From an uncultured Acidaminococcus sp. (GTDB lineage: Bacteria; Bacillota_C; Negativicutes; Acidaminococcales; Acidaminococcaceae), in the NCBI GenBank assembly GCA_900314165.1, contig OMUE01000052.1, forward strand, positions 1 to 40,276: DNA of 40,276 bases, read 5' to 3'. The notes under the pieces were generated by a model. That model made no database searches and was not told where the DNA came from. It saw nothing but the letters and a program-made list of their open reading frames with translations. Shown in pieces: positions 7,270 to 17,370 of the stretch (the stretch's first letter is position 1; each line of letters begins with the position of its first letter). The position numbers and the translations under genes were made by a program.

Positions 7270-9099
7270 TTAGTTCTTTACCATATCCGTCTTTTCCACA
7301 AGATTCCCTTGCAGGAAATTATACACCCTCTCTGCTACCGGACGGTTCATACCGTCCACAGCCAAAAGGTCCTCCAAGCTGGCCTGCTTCATGGCGTCCA
7401 GGGAACCGAAGCGTTTCCACAGGGCGGCCCGGCGCTTGGGTCCCATGCCTTCCAGATTGTCCAGCACCGACACCAGGTTCCTTTTCCCCAGCCGTTTCCG
7501 ATGATAGGTAATGGCGAATCGGTGAGCCTCGTCCCGGATGTGCTGGATGACATGCAAAGCAGGACTGGTCTTATCCAGCAGAATACTGGTATGGGCTCCT
7601 TCTTTGAAGATTTCTTCTTCCCTTTTAGCCAGACCGATGACGGGCACATCGTCAATGCCCAGACCCCGGATGACCTCGCAGGCCGAACTGAGCTGGCCCT
7701 TGCCCCCATCGATGATAATGAGACTGGGCAGATCTTCTAAGTCCTTGTACCGCCGGTACACTACTTCCTGCATGGACTTGAAGTCGTCCGGTTTACCTTC
7801 CGTAGTCCGCAATTTATAGCGCCGGTAATCCTTCTTGCTGGGGCTGCCATAGCGGAAGACCACCATGGATGCCACTGTTTCCCGGCCCTGGTTATGGGAG
7901 ATATCGAAACAATCCATACGGGCCAGGGGTTCCGTCAGGCCCAGAGCCTGCTGCAGCTGCTCTGCTGCATCTTCGTCCGTGACGCCCCCTGCCTGGCCCC
8001 GGCGTAGGCGCTCTACCAGATTCTTCCGGGCATTGTTTTCGGCCATGACTACCAGATCATGCTTCAGCCCTCTCTGAGGCACGAGCAGGGCCACGGTCTT
8101 TTCTCCCAGCGTACTGAGATACTGGCTCAGCAGCGTCCGGCTGCTGTCGCTGAGGGCCTGGCTTACCAGGATCTCTCTGGGAGGCTGATGGTTGGCATTG
8201 TAATACTGCTTCAGGAAGTCTTCCAAGACATCTCCTGCCGGCTCCCCGATTTCCTGGTCCAGGAAGAAGCTATCCCGACCCAGGATTTTACCACCCCGGA
8301 TAAAGAACACCTGCAGGCACACGCCCGTATCGTCCATGGCCAGGCCTAACACGTCCCGGTCCCCGCTTTCCGTAGTGGCTTTCTGTTTTTCACCCAGCCG
8401 CTGGAGATTCAGCAGGGAGTCCCGATAGCGGGCCGCTGCCTCGAACTCCATTTTGTCTGAGGCTTCGTACATTTTATCCTTCAGCTGTTTTTCCAACTGG
8501 GTCACTTTGCCATCCATGAGCATGATGACAGATTCCACCAGCTGGCTGTACTCGCTGATGGGCACTTTTCCCGTACAGGGAGCCAGACAGCGGTGAAGAT
8601 GGTACTGGAGGCAGGGCCGTTTTGCGTCCATATTCCGGCAGTGGCGCAGGGGGAACATGCTCCAGATCAGCTTCATAGTGTCCCGCAAGGCCCCGGCATC
8701 CGGAAACGGGCCATAATATTTCGCTCCGTCCTGCAGAACCCGCCGGGTCAGTACCATTCTAGGATAAGCTTCTCCCAGGGTAATCTTCAGGTACGGATAG
8801 GTCTTATCGTCCTTCAGGTCGATATTGTACCGGGGACGATATTTTTTGATCAGGTTGCATTCCAGCACCAGGGCTTCCATTTCGCTGGCCGTCACGATGG
8901 TCTCTATGGAATCCACGTGGGCGTTGATAGCCCGGACCTTGGGAGAAGCCTGGCTGGCAGGCCGGAAATAGCTGCGGACCCGGTTCTTCAGGATAATGGC
9001 CTTGCCCACATAGATAACCCGGCCTGTGGCGTCGTGCATGATGTACACACCCGGCGCGTTGGGCAAAACCGCCAGGGTTTCCCGGATTTTATCGTTCAT
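7270..9099 (-). CDS. uvrC: Excinuclease ABC subunit C
   Basis: Dual-incision nuclease of nucleotide excision repair. The N-terminal GIY-YIG domain (residues 14-92: [20 protein letters not shown]) makes the 3' cut. A central UVR motif (about 200-235) binds UvrB. An RNase H-like domain containing [10 protein letters not shown] near residue 397 makes the 5' cut, and a C-terminal helix-hairpin-helix pair ([19 protein letters not shown]) binds DNA. Its 609 residues are typical. The ATG overlaps the uvrA stop by four bases (ATGA), implying translational coupling. It is the last gene of uvrB-uvrA-uvrC. Confidence 0.98.
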   Translation of the reverse strand: MNDKIRETLAVLPNAPGVYIMHDATGRVIYVGKAIILKNRVRSYFRPASQASPKVRAINAHVDSIETIVTASEMEALVLECNLIKKYRPRYNIDLKDDKTYPYLKITLGEAYPRMVLTRRVLQDGAKYYGPFPDAGALRDTMKLIWSMFPLRHCRNMDAKRPCLQYHLHRCLAPCTGKVPISEYSQLVESVIMLMDGKVTQLEKQLKDKMYEASDKMEFEAAARYRDSLLNLQRLGEKQKATTESGDRDVLGLAMDDTGVCLQVFFIRGGKILGRDSFFLDQEIGEPAGDVLEDFLKQYYNANHQPPREILVSQALSDSSRTLLSQYLSTLGEKTVALLVPQRGLKHDLVVMAENNARKNLVERLRRGQAGGVTDEDAAEQLQQALGLTEPLARMDCFDISHNQGRETVASMVVFRYGSPSKKDYRRYKLRTTEGKPDDFKSMQEVVYRRYKDLEDLPSLIIIDGGKGQLSSACEVIRGLGIDDVPVIGLAKREEEIFKEGAHTSILLDKTSPALHVIQHIRDEAHRFAITYHRKRLGKRNLVSVLDNLEGMGPKRRAALWKRFGSLDAMKQASLEDLLAVDGMNRPVAERVYNFLQGNLVEKTDMVKN

Positions 9100-11915
9100 G
9101 ACAGGACCCTCTTCACATACTGGCCCGTATAGGACTCAGGCACGGAGGATACCTGCTCCGGCGTACCCGTGGCCACGACGGTACCTCCCCGGTCGCCTCC
9201 TTCAGGGCCCAGGTCGATCAGGTAATCCGCACTCTTGATCACGTCTAAATTGTGTTCGATGACTACCACCGTGCTGCCCGTATCCACCAGGCGCTGCAGC
9301 ACTTCCAGCAGTTTGTGCACATCGGCCATATGCAGGCCCGTGGTAGGTTCATCCAAAATATATAACGTCCGGCCCGTGTTCACCTTAGCCAGTTCCGTAG
9401 CCAGCTTCACCCTCTGGGCTTCGCCACCGGACAGGGTGGTAGCGGCCTGGCCCAGATGGATATAGCCCAGGCCCACGTCTTCCAGCACCTGGAGCTTCCG
9501 CAGAATCCGCTGCTGGTTGCTGAAATACTCACAGGCCTCCGACACGGTCATGGCCAGCACTTCCGCAATATTCTTGCCTTTATAATGGACTTCCAGCGTT
9601 TCCCGGTTATAACGGGTACCCCGGCACACTTCGCAGGGCACGTACACATCTGGCAGGAAGTTCATCTCGATTTTCAGCAGGCCATCCCCATGGCAGGCCT
9701 CGCAGCGGCCGCCTTTTACGTTGAAGCTGAAGCGGCCGGGCTTGTAGCCCCGCATCTTCGCATCGTTGGTGGTGCTGAATAAGGTCCGGATGAGATCAAA
9801 GGTTCCCGTATACGTAGCAGGATTGGACCGGGGCGTCCGACCAATAGGGCTCTGATCGATGTTGATAACCTTATCGATATTCTGGATGCCCAGGATTTTG
9901 TCGTGAGCCGCCGGCCGTTCTCTGGAACCCATGAGTTTTTTTGCCAAAGCTCTGTATAAAATATCATTAATCAGAGTGCTCTTGCCACTGCCGCTGACAC
10001 CGGTAACCACGGTAAGGGTTCCCAGAGGGATAGCCACATCGATATTCTTCAGATTGTTGGCTTTGGCGCCTTTGATGGTGATGAATTTGCCGCTGCCCTT
10101 TCGCCGTTCTGCCGGCACAGGGATTTTCTTTCGGCCGCTGAGATATTGGCCTGTAACGGATTCCGGCACTTGGGAAATTTCTTCCGCTGTGCCCTGAGCC
10201 ACTACATAGCCTCCGTGTTCCCCGGCGCCGGGACCGATGTCGATAATCTGGTCCGCTGCCCGCATGGTATCTTCGTCGTGTTCCACCACCAACAGCGTAT
10301 TCCCCATATCCCGCAGGTTCTTCAGAGTTTCCAGCAGCTTGTCGTTATCCCGCTGATGCAGGCCGATGCTGGGTTCATCCAAAATGTACAGCACGCCTAC
10401 GAGGCCGGAACCGATCTGGGTGGCCAGCCGGATGCGCTGAGCCTCGCCCCCGGACAACGTGGCCGCCGCCCGGTCCAGGGTCAGGTAATCCAGGCCCACA
10501 TTGTTCAGGAAGTTTAGCCGGGCACGGATTTCCTTCAGGATTTCCTTGGCAATGAAATTCTCCCGGTCCGTCAGGTTCAGGGTATTGAAGAATTCCAGGC
10601 ATTCCCGGACGGGCAGGGCACAGACCTGCTGGATATTCTTGCCGCATACCGTAATACCCAGTACCTCCGGCCGCAGCCGTGCGCCATGACAGGTCTGGCA
10701 TTCTATAGCCGTCATGAAGGATTCGTAGTCCAGCCGCTGGCTTTCGCTCATGGCTTCCTTCAGCCGTCTCTGCATAAGGGGGATGATGCCTTCAAAAGGC
10801 GTGTGATGGTCGTTGGTCTCCCCCATCATATTCGTATAGGAGAAGGTGAAGATTTCATCGGGAATGCCTTCCAGCAGCTGGTTCTGGAAGGTCTTGGGCA
10901 GATCCTGCCAGCAGTTTTTCAGCGTAAAGCCTCTGGTTTTCAGCACGGAGGCCAGCTGGCACAGAAAATAGCTTTTCACATTGGAGCTGACGGAGGCAAT
11001 GCCCCCTTGGTCAAAGGGTTTCGTCTTGTCCGGGATAATGAGATCCGGGTCGAATTCCATATGCTGGCCCAGGCCCATGCAGTCCGGACAGGCTCCGTAG
11101 GGTGCGTTGAAAGAAAACAGCCGAGGCTCGATTTCCGGCAGGCTGATGCCGCAATCCGGACAGGCGAATTTCTCGCTGTACACCTCTGTAGGGCCGCCGA
11201 TCTGTTCGATGGCTACTACACCATCACCCAGTTTCAGAGCCGTTTCCAAGGAGTCCGTCAACCGGCTGCCCAAAGTAGGACGAGCCACCAGACGGTCCAC
11301 CACGACGGAAATATAGTGTTTTTTCTTCTTATCCAGTTTGATTTCTTCGTCCAGGGTAAAGATATGGTCGTCCACCTTCACCCTCACGTAGCCGGCCCGG
11401 CGGACGGTTTCCAGCACGTTTTTGTGCTCGCCCTTGCGGCCCCATACGACGGGAGCAAGGATCATGAACTTTGTGCCTTCGGGCAGTTCCAGGACTTTAT
11501 CGGCAATCTGTTGAGGAGATTGGCGTTCGATAACTTTACCACAATTCGGGCAATGAGGGATGCCGATGCGGGCAAATAATAACCGCAGGTAGTCGTAAAT
11601 CTCTGTGACCGTCCCTACGGTGGACCGGGGATTCCGGCTGGTGGTTTTCTGGTCTATGGAAATAGCAGGGCTCAGGCCTCCTATATAGTCCACATCCGGT
11701 TTGTCCATCTGGCCCAGGAACTGCCGGGCGTAGGCAGACAGGGATTCCACGTAGCGCCGCTGGCCCTCTGCGTATAACGTATCAAAGGCCAGGGAAGATT
11801 TACCGCTGCCGGACAGGCCGGTAATGACCACCAGCTTGTTCCGGGGAATCTTCAGGGAGATGTTCTTCAGGTTGTGCTGTCGGGCACCCTGGATTTCAAT
11901 ATATTCATCGTTCAT
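9096..11915 (-). CDS. uvrA: Excinuclease ABC subunit A
   Basis: Damage-recognition ATPase of nucleotide excision repair. It contains two ABC ATPase modules: the first Walker [15 protein letters not shown], lies at about residues 34-47 and the second, [14 protein letters not shown], in the C-terminal half. Both signature motifs are present ([12 protein letters not shown] and [12 protein letters not shown]). Zinc-binding CxxC pairs include CPNCGK and CEACHGDG...CEVCRGTR. Its 939 residues match E. coli UvrA (940). It overlaps the end of uvrB by 11 bp; the nearest good ribosome-binding site (AAAGGAG) is about 15 nt upstream of the ATG, so coupling to uvrB translation is likely. Confidence 0.98.
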   Translation of the reverse strand: MNDEYIEIQGARQHNLKNISLKIPRNKLVVITGLSGSGKSSLAFDTLYAEGQRRYVESLSAYARQFLGQMDKPDVDYIGGLSPAISIDQKTTSRNPRSTVGTVTEIYDYLRLLFARIGIPHCPNCGKVIERQSPQQIADKVLELPEGTKFMILAPVVWGRKGEHKNVLETVRRAGYVRVKVDDHIFTLDEEIKLDKKKKHYISVVVDRLVARPTLGSRLTDSLETALKLGDGVVAIEQIGGPTEVYSEKFACPDCGISLPEIEPRLFSFNAPYGACPDCMGLGQHMEFDPDLIIPDKTKPFDQGGIASVSSNVKSYFLCQLASVLKTRGFTLKNCWQDLPKTFQNQLLEGIPDEIFTFSYTNMMGETNDHHTPFEGIIPLMQRRLKEAMSESQRLDYESFMTAIECQTCHGARLRPEVLGITVCGKNIQQVCALPVRECLEFFNTLNLTDRENFIAKEILKEIRARLNFLNNVGLDYLTLDRAAATLSGGEAQRIRLATQIGSGLVGVLYILDEPSIGLHQRDNDKLLETLKNLRDMGNTLLVVEHDEDTMRAADQIIDIGPGAGEHGGYVVAQGTAEEISQVPESVTGQYLSGRKKIPVPAERRKGSGKFITIKGAKANNLKNIDVAIPLGTLTVVTGVSGSGKSTLINDILYRALAKKLMGSRERPAAHDKILGIQNIDKVINIDQSPIGRTPRSNPATYTGTFDLIRTLFSTTNDAKMRGYKPGRFSFNVKGGRCEACHGDGLLKIEMNFLPDVYVPCEVCRGTRYNRETLEVHYKGKNIAEVLAMTVSEACEYFSNQQRILRKLQVLEDVGLGYIHLGQAATTLSGGEAQRVKLATELAKVNTGRTLYILDEPTTGLHMADVHKLLEVLQRLVDTGSTVVVIEHNLDVIKSADYLIDLGPEGGDRGGTVVATGTPEQVSSVPESYTGQYVKRVLS

Positions 11916-13902
11916 GACGTTTACTTTGTTCTCCTTTTAGCAAAATCAGCTGATCCCGGTATTCGGCAGCCAGCTCGAAGTCCAGCTGTTTAGCCGCCTC
12001 CTTCATGCGTTTTTCCAGCTCCTTGATCTGTTTCTGCAGGGTCTTTTCGGACAACTTCTTGGCAGATTTTGTAGTATAGACCTTGCCGGTTTCGTCCTCC
12101 TCCGCTACTTTCGTCAGCTTAATCAGGTCTACGACCTTCTTCTGGATGGTCTTGGGTACGATGCCATGGGCCGTATTGTAGGCCTGCTGCTTCTTGCGCC
12201 GGCGATTCGTCTCGCTGATGGCCCGCTCCATGGAGCCCGTAATAGTATCTGCGTACATGATGACCCGTCCGTGGGCATTCCGGGCCGCCCGGCCGATAGT
12301 CTGGATCATGGCCGTATCGCTGCGCAGGAAACCTTCCTTATCCGCATCCAAAATGGCTACAAGAGACACCTCCGGCATGTCCAGCCCTTCCCGCAGTAGG
12401 TTGATGCCTACCAGCACGTCGAACTTGCCAGCCCGCAGGTCATGGATAATCTCCGCCCGCTCTATGGTAGCAATGTCCGAGTGGAGGTAGCGGACCCGGA
12501 TGCCTGCCGTGGTCAGATACTCCGTCAGGTCTTCGGCCATCTTCTTCGTCAGGGTCGTCACCAGCACCCGTTCGTGCTGAGCCGTCACCTTGTGGATTTC
12601 GCCCATCAGGTCGTCGATCTGCCCCGTAATGGGACGCACTTCAATCTGGGGATCCAAGAGGCCTGTGGGACGGATGATCTGTTCCACTACCTGCTCCTGG
12701 GTCTCCATTTCATAGGGTCCCGGAGTGGCAGACACGTAGATAATCTGGTTCCGCTGCTTCTGGAATTCGTCAAAGGTCAAAGGCCGGTTATCCACTGCCG
12801 ACGGCAGCCGGAAGCCGTATTTCACCAGTTGTTCCTTCCGGGACCGGTCTCCCGCAAACATGGCCCGCAGCTGGGGCAGGGTTACGTGGCTTTCATCGAT
12901 GACGCACAGGAAATCTTTCGGGAAATAATTCACCAGGGTAAAGGGCGGTTCCCCAGGCTTGCGGCCGGTCAGATGGCGGGAATAGTTTTCGATCCCGCTG
13001 CAATAGCCCAGTTCCTGCATCATTTCCAGATCGTAATTCGTCCGCTGTTCCAGGCGCTCTGCTTCCAGCAGCTTGCCTTCGCCTTTCAGCACCTTCAGCC
13101 GGTCTTTCAGCTCTGCCCGGATATCCCGCCGGGCCCGTTCCAAATTTTCGTCACTGGTCACATAATGGCTGGCCGGGAAAATGGCCACGTGATTCCGCTT
13201 GTCCAGCACCTGGCCTGTGAGATTATCGATTTCCATAATGCTGTCCACTTCGTCTCCGAACAGCTCTATGCGGATGCCTTTTTCCCCATAGCTGGAGGGA
13301 ACTACTTCGATGACGTCCCCCCGAACCCGGAAGGAGCCACGCTCCAGCACCAGGTCATTGCGGCTGTAGCGGATCTTCACCAGCTTTTCCAGGATGGCAT
13401 CCCGGTCCACAGTCTGACCCAGACGCAGGGACAGTACGCTGTCATAATAATCCTTAGGGGCCCCCAGACCATAGATGCAGGACACAGAGGCCACCACGAT
13501 AACGTCCCGTCGTTCGAACAGGGCGCTGGTAGCCGAGTGGCGCAGCTTATCGATTTCGTCATTGATGGACGAATCTTTCTCTATATACGTATCCGTAGCC
13601 GGGATATACGCTTCCGGCTGGTAGTAGTCGTAGTAGGACACAAAATATTCCACGGCATTTTCCGGGAAGAATTCCTTGAATTCGCTGCACAGCTGGGCTG
13701 CCAGGGTTTTGTTGTGGGCAATGACCAGCGTGGGCTTCTGAACCTTCTGGATGACCTGGGCAATGGTGTACGTCTTGCCCGTACCGGTAGCACCCAGCAA
13801 TACCTGGGTATGAAGGCCCTCATTGACGCCCTCTGCCAGGGCTTCTATGGCTTCCGGCTGATCTCCTGCCGGAGCAAAAGGAGCGTGGATTTTGAAGTTC
13901 AT
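11905..13902 (-). CDS. uvrB: Excinuclease ABC subunit B
   Basis: Helicase-fold damage verifier of nucleotide excision repair, loaded by UvrA and acted on by UvrC. Walker A is GATGTGKT (37-44). The damage-clamping beta-hairpin region [12 protein letters not shown] follows near residue 92, and the Walker B variant IDESH is present. Motif VI (QTIGRAARN) closes the helicase core, and a C-terminal UVR motif ([20 protein letters not shown]) contacts UvrC. Its 665 residues are typical. Ribosome-binding site AAGGAGG lies 9 nt upstream. It is first in the uvrBAC operon; a degenerate SOS-box-like sequence overlaps its promoter. Confidence 0.98.
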   Translation of the reverse strand: MNFKIHAPFAPAGDQPEAIEALAEGVNEGLHTQVLLGATGTGKTYTIAQVIQKVQKPTLVIAHNKTLAAQLCSEFKEFFPENAVEYFVSYYDYYQPEAYIPATDTYIEKDSSINDEIDKLRHSATSALFERRDVIVVASVSCIYGLGAPKDYYDSVLSLRLGQTVDRDAILEKLVKIRYSRNDLVLERGSFRVRGDVIEVVPSSYGEKGIRIELFGDEVDSIMEIDNLTGQVLDKRNHVAIFPASHYVTSDENLERARRDIRAELKDRLKVLKGEGKLLEAERLEQRTNYDLEMMQELGYCSGIENYSRHLTGRKPGEPPFTLVNYFPKDFLCVIDESHVTLPQLRAMFAGDRSRKEQLVKYGFRLPSAVDNRPLTFDEFQKQRNQIIYVSATPGPYEMETQEQVVEQIIRPTGLLDPQIEVRPITGQIDDLMGEIHKVTAQHERVLVTTLTKKMAEDLTEYLTTAGIRVRYLHSDIATIERAEIIHDLRAGKFDVLVGINLLREGLDMPEVSLVAILDADKEGFLRSDTAMIQTIGRAARNAHGRVIMYADTITGSMERAISETNRRRKKQQAYNTAHGIVPKTIQKKVVDLIKLTKVAEEDETGKVYTTKSAKKLSEKTLQKQIKELEKRMKEAAKQLDFELAAEYRDQLILLKGEQSKRHER

Positions 13903-13925
13903 GGGGTTGGACCTCCTTGGATTTA

Positions 13926-13995
13926 GGGGTTAGGGATTTGGGGTTAGCGATTTGGGGTTAGGGATTAAGGATTTGACACTAGCCCCTAATCCCTA
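13926..13995 (+). repeat. Three 14-bp tandem repeats plus inverted partner
   Basis: Units GGGGTTAGGGATTT (13926-13939), GGGGTTAGCGATTT (13940-13953) and GGGGTTAGGGATTA (13954-13967). A complementary TAATCCCTA follows at 13987-13995 and pairs perfectly with TAGGGATTA (13959-13967). It lies in the uvrB 5' region between the promoter and the ribosome-binding site. Confidence 0.75.
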
Positions 13996-14020
13996 GCAAC
14001 TAGCAACTATATTAGCTTTC

Positions 14021-14059
14021 ATTATATCACACTTGTGAAATCTCACCGAACACACTTTC
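14021..14059 (-). promoter_or_regulatory. uvrB promoter with degenerate SOS-box-like site
   Basis: Extended -10 TGATATAAT on the minus strand (core hexamer 14021-14026). The -35 region (TTCGGT at 18 bp) overlaps GAACACACTTTC (14048-14059), which matches the Firmicute LexA core GAAC-N4-GTTC at seven of eight positions. LexA control is plausible but unproven. Confidence 0.4.
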
Positions 14060-14079
14060 ATTCCGGGCTTGGAATAGTG

Positions 14080-14085
14080 TATAAT
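14080..14085 (+). promoter_or_regulatory. -10 element for the DUF4127 gene
   Basis: TATAAT preceded by TG, 30 bp before the ATG. The -35 position (TTCATT at 17 bp) is weak. Confidence 0.4.
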
Positions 14086-14115
14086 ATTTAGGTATAACCA
14101 AAGGAGGACCGTTCC

Positions 14116-15705
14116 ATGAAATTTCCTGTAAAGACTATCCTGGCAGGCTGCCTGGTGGCCTTGGCCTGGCTTGCCAAGCCTGCTGCAGCAGCACCTAAAA
14201 TACTCTATATCCCTATGGACAACAGGCCTGTATGCCTGGAGTATACAACGGACACGGCCAAAGCTGCAGGGTATCCCCTGATTACGCCTCCGGAAAAAAT
14301 CCTGGCGAACCACAAGGATCCGGCCAATAACGATAAACTGTGGTCCTGGCTGGAAGAGCACGCTCCTCACGCTGAGGCTGCTATCATCTCCACGGACAGC
14401 CTGAACTACGGCGGCCTGGTAGAATCCCGGAAGCACCACTATCTGGAAAAAAACCTGAAAGCCAAAGTCCAGCGGCTGGAAAAATTAAAGAAAGACAATC
14501 CCGGTTTGAAAATCTACGGTTTCAGTACCATCATGCGGACGCCCCGACAGAGCATCGGCAAGGTAGAGCCCGGTTACTATCAGGAATACGGCCCCATCAT
14601 CTTCCGGCTGAGCCAGCTTCATGATAAAGAAGATACGGATGCCCTGACCTACCAGGAAGTGGTAGAACAGCGGCGGCTGTTGTCCCAGATTCCCGATTCT
14701 GTGATGCGGGACTGGCGAAACCGGCGGCTTATGAATTTCCAGACGAACAAACGGCTCATCCGGCTGTGTCAGAACGGAGTATTCCACTTCTTCGCCCTGG
14801 GCAAGGATGATGACGCCCCCCTGTCCCAGACCCATATGGAAGCCCGGCACCTGCAGTTTGTAGGCGGCGGCATGCCCAAGACGAAATTCCAGATCCTGCC
14901 CGGCGTGGACCAGGTCGGTTTGCTGCTGGTCACCAGAGCTATCAACGAAATCCGCGGTGAGAAGCCGAAAATCTATACCACCTTTGCACCCGGCGTAGGA
15001 GAAGAAACCATCCCTCCCTACTCCGATGAAACGGCAGGCCAGTCCGTGAAAAACCAGATTATCGCCAGTGGTGGCATAGAAACCACCCAGTTGAAAAAAG
15101 CAGACTTTGTGCTGGCCGTGAATACTCCTGAAAACGGCGTAGGCCTGGACTCCACGGACAACGACAACGCTCCCTACAGCAGCCAGGCTAATAAAGATTT
15201 TGCCCGGCAGATTGCCAACTATGAGACCTTGAAGCCCGTCTCTGTAGCGGACATCTCCTTTGCCAACGGGGCGGACAATGGCTTCATGCTGGCCCTGACC
15301 AACGCAAAGGCCATTGGTGGCTTGCGTGCCTATAACGGCTGGAACACGGCGGATAACAGTATTGGCTACGCTATCGCCCAAGGTACGTTAGGCAAGCTTA
15401 TGAAACAGTCCGATATTGACCGACTGTTGCGGGTTCGGCTGCTGGATGACTGGATGTATCAGGCCAATATCCGCTACCGCATTTCCCTGGGCATTGACCA
15501 GCACGATTTCAAGCTGAAGTATGATTTAGGCAAGTATTACAACAGGATCCTGGGAGCTACAAATCGTCTGTTCCACCAGTATGTAGCGGATGAACCGTCC
15601 CTGCGGGGTACGGGCTATACTGTAGAATTCCCCTGGAACCGGATGTTCGAAGTGGATATCCGTGTCAACCACGTCCCCACACCACCCAAGAAGAAACGTT
15701 CATAA
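14116..15705 (+). CDS. DUF4127 family exported protein
   Basis: A 529-residue protein with a clear N-terminal signal peptide (KFPVKTILAGCLVALAWLA, cleavage likely after the AAA near 24-26). The mature part begins PKILYIPMDNRPVC, the conserved opening of DUF4127. Internal family features include STDSLNYGGLVESR and a region with FANGADNGFM and YNGWNTADNSIGYA. The biochemical role is not established to my knowledge; periplasmic or surface location is inferred from the signal peptide. Ribosome-binding site AAGGAGG lies about 8 nt upstream. yajQ follows 13 bp after its stop, so they form a two-gene unit. Confidence 0.85.
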   Translation: MKFPVKTILAGCLVALAWLAKPAAAAPKILYIPMDNRPVCLEYTTDTAKAAGYPLITPPEKILANHKDPANNDKLWSWLEEHAPHAEAAIISTDSLNYGGLVESRKHHYLEKNLKAKVQRLEKLKKDNPGLKIYGFSTIMRTPRQSIGKVEPGYYQEYGPIIFRLSQLHDKEDTDALTYQEVVEQRRLLSQIPDSVMRDWRNRRLMNFQTNKRLIRLCQNGVFHFFALGKDDDAPLSQTHMEARHLQFVGGGMPKTKFQILPGVDQVGLLLVTRAINEIRGEKPKIYTTFAPGVGEETIPPYSDETAGQSVKNQIIASGGIETTQLKKADFVLAVNTPENGVGLDSTDNDNAPYSSQANKDFARQIANYETLKPVSVADISFANGADNGFMLALTNAKAIGGLRAYNGWNTADNSIGYAIAQGTLGKLMKQSDIDRLLRVRLLDDWMYQANIRYRISLGIDQHDFKLKYDLGKYYNRILGATNRLFHQYVADEPSLRGTGYTVEFPWNRMFEVDIRVNHVPTPPKKKRS

Positions 15706-15718
15706 CAAGGAGGAACTT

Positions 15719-16210
15719 ATGGCAAAGAACAGCTCATTCGACATCGTATCCCAACTGGATATGCAGGAACTGGACAACGCACTGAACCAGACCCGGAAAG
15801 AAATCTCCCAACGGTATGATTTCCGGGGATCCAACGCCAGCATAGAGCTCAGCGACGACGAACTGAAATTAGCCGCAGAAGACGAATATAAACTGGGAGC
15901 CATCCTGGACATCCTGCGGCAACGTATGGCCAAACGGGGTCTGTCCCTGCGGGCTCTAGAACCGGGCAGGATTGAGGATGCTGCCAAAGGTACTGTGCGC
16001 CAGAGCGTAAAGCTGAAACAAGGCATCGACAAAGAAACGGCCAAAAAGATCATTGCCGCTATCAAGGCATCTAAAATCAAGGTCACGACCCAGCAGCAGG
16101 ACAACCAAGTCCGGGTCTCCGGTCCCAAGAAAGACGACCTGCAGGCCGTCATCCAACTGGTTCGCGGCCAGGATTTCGGCATCGACGTACAGTTTATCAA
16201 TATGAGATAA
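15719..16210 (+). CDS. yajQ: YajQ family nucleotide-binding protein (UPF0234)
   Basis: A 163-residue cytosolic protein. It opens MAKNSSFDIVSQLDMQELDN and contains the family stretches SQRYDFRGSNASIEL and PGRIEDAAKGTVRQSVKLK; it ends DFGIDVQFINMR. YajQ homologues bind nucleotides, and in Xanthomonas cyclic di-GMP; the role here is unknown. I chose the ATG at 15719, with AAGGAGG at 15707-15713, rather than an upstream in-frame ATG inside the DUF4127 gene. A strong terminator follows at once. Confidence 0.95.
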   Translation: MAKNSSFDIVSQLDMQELDNALNQTRKEISQRYDFRGSNASIELSDDELKLAAEDEYKLGAILDILRQRMAKRGLSLRALEPGRIEDAAKGTVRQSVKLKQGIDKETAKKIIAAIKASKIKVTTQQQDNQVRVSGPKKDDLQAVIQLVRGQDFGIDVQFINMR

Positions 16211-16247
16211 AAAATCAGGCTGTGGAATTCCACAGCCTGATTTTTTG
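16211..16247 (+). terminator. Terminator after yajQ
   Basis: Hairpin AAAATCAGGCTGTGG/CCACAGCCTGATTTTTT with loop AATT. The A-rich and T-rich flanks make it potentially bidirectional. Confidence 0.9.
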
Positions 16248-16347
16248 ACGACCGACGGACGATAGAGGAACCACTAAGCGTGGAATATATTCGAACCGGA
16301 ACGGTTCGTTCCTCTGTCGTAAGTCGTCTGTCGTAAGTCGTCCGTCA
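16245..16347 (+). repeat. Palindromic repeat, copy P1
   Basis: Begins GACGACCGACGGACGATA and continues through GAGGAACC, GTGGAATAT, TTCGAACCGG and a complementary GGTTCGTTCCTC, then TCGT/GTCGTC-rich tails. An inverted copy lies at 17116-17226. The pair brackets the UPF0126 gene. Confidence 0.75.
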
Positions 16348-16359
16348 GTTTCCAGAAAT

Positions 16360-17043
16360 TTAATGTTCTTCCGTACGGTCGTCTTCTGTTACTACTTCTC
16401 TTCTCCATTTCCGTTCCCTGGGATGCAGCAGGCGCCATTTGAATTTGATGGCCATGATCCGCAGAGCCACAACGCACATGACGCAGATCCAGGGAGCCAG
16501 TTCCCGGCTGATATAATGCCAGCACAGGCACATGAGCAGGCTGCCAGCCAGGGATGCCGTGGCGTACACATCAGCTACCAGCACTACCGGCACCCGCTGG
16601 GCCATCAGATCCCGCAGGATGCCGCCGCCTACCGCCGTCAGCATGCCCAGCATAAGAGGATACAGGAAGGAATGAGGTTCCCCCTGGGAAAGCCCGGTAA
16701 GGGTTCCCGTCACCGTAAAGGAAGCCAGGCCAATCATATCGGCCAAGGCATAGCAGTAAATCATGATGCGCTTTTTCCGGCCCCGCATGCCGAACAAAGC
16801 AAAGTAAAGGGACAGTCCCATAGCCGTCAGGATGGATAGCAGCAGATTGCCAGGATTTTCCAAAGCTGCCGGAGGCGTGTAGCCGGCCAGCACATCCCGG
16901 ATCATGCCACCACCGACAGCCGTCAGGATGGACAATACCACGATGCCGAACACGTCCATATTCCGCCGGATACCCACGACCGCTCCGGAGATTGCAAAAG
17001 CAATGGTCCCCACCATTTCAAACATATTCCAAAGAAGAAGCAT
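16360..17043 (-). CDS. UPF0126 / TRIC-type membrane protein
   Basis: A cytoplasmic-membrane protein of about 227 residues with six to seven hydrophobic segments. It has the family's duplicated layout: two similar halves, each with GGGMIRD or GGGILRD (FGIVVLSILTAVGGGMIRDV and LMLGMLTAVGGGILRDL). This motif is typical of the YicG/UPF0126 family, related to trimeric intracellular cation channels. The ATG at 17041-17043 is preferred because AAAGGGGA lies 7 nt upstream and MLLLWNMFE aligns with the family start. The ATG at 17064 would lie only a few bases from the predicted transcription start. The C-terminal tail is charged (RERKWRREVVTEDDR). The gene and its promoter sit between inverted palindromic repeats. 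Confidence 0.9.
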   Translation of the reverse strand: MLLLWNMFEMVGTIAFAISGAVVGIRRNMDVFGIVVLSILTAVGGGMIRDVLAGYTPPAALENPGNLLLSILTAMGLSLYFALFGMRGRKKRIMIYCYALADMIGLASFTVTGTLTGLSQGEPHSFLYPLMLGMLTAVGGGILRDLMAQRVPVVLVADVYATASLAGSLLMCLCWHYISRELAPWICVMCVVALRIMAIKFKWRLLHPRERKWRREVVTEDDRTEEH

Positions 17044-17075
17044 GGCTATTCCCCTTTCGTTCATCTATTCCTTCC

Positions 17076-17104
17076 ATTGTACCGAATGAAACGAGTTTTG
17101 GCAA
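17076..17104 (-). promoter_or_regulatory. Promoter of the UPF0126 gene
   Basis: The -35 is TTGCCA (17099-17104) and the -10 is TACAAT (17076-17081), with a 17-bp spacer, on the minus strand. Confidence 0.65.
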
Positions 17105-17115
17105 ATGAAGTTAAA

Positions 17116-17226
17116 GACGGATGACATACGACATACGACGGACGAAAAAGGACCAAACCGTCTTTACGCCGGTTTGAACATATTCCATGCGTAAGTATGG
17201 TTCCTTTATCGTCTGTCGGTCGTCGT
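17116..17226 (-). repeat. Palindromic repeat, copy P2 (inverted relative to P1)
   Basis: Read on the minus strand it begins GACGACCGACAGACGATA, then AAGGAACC, ATGGAATATGTTC, AAACCGG and a complementary GGTTTGGTCCTTTTTCGTC. It then ends in GTCGTATGTCGTATGTC tails that correspond to those of P1. Confidence 0.75.
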
Positions 17227-17273
17227 CAGGCAAAGAAAGCTTCACTATGTTTCTTTGCCGTGCGGCCGTCGTT
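17205..17273 (+). repeat. GGCAAAGAAA hairpin repeat, copy H1
   Basis: Hairpin GGCAAAGAAA ... TTTCTTTGCC followed by GTGCGGCCGTC, preceded by ATCGTCTGTCGGTCGTC. A reverse-orientation copy with the same borders and a different loop lies at 23354-23422. Confidence 0.7.
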
Positions 17274-17286
17274 GCCAAGTTACTAC

Positions 17287-17314
17287 TTGCAATTTCCTAT
17301 TATTCATGTATAAT
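17287..17314 (+). promoter_or_regulatory. Nitroreductase promoter
   Basis: The -35 is TTGCAA (17287-17292) and the -10 is TATAAT (17309-17314), with a 16-bp spacer. Confidence 0.6.
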
Positions 17315-17370
17315 ATAATTAAATAGATAATAATAATTATTACTTAAAAATACATGAGGAGGATTCTGTT

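Larger units (their letters stand above)
17044..17370. other. Gene-free stretch of 327 bp
   Basis: Contains, from left, the UPF0126 promoter, palindromic repeat P2 (17116-17226), hairpin repeat H1 (17205-17273) and the nitroreductase promoter. I see no small ORF with a convincing start in it. Confidence 0.7.

Noticed and set aside
12442..13926. A 494-codon plus-strand ORF
   Set aside because: Antisense to uvrB, whose helicase motifs are complete.
13926..13967. Telomere-like GGGGTTAGGG repeat
   Set aside because: Only three 14-bp units inside a bacterial promoter region; the resemblance is coincidental.
16280..16310. tRNA-like TTCGAACC segment
   Set aside because: No acceptor or anticodon arm fits around it; it is part of palindromic repeat P1.
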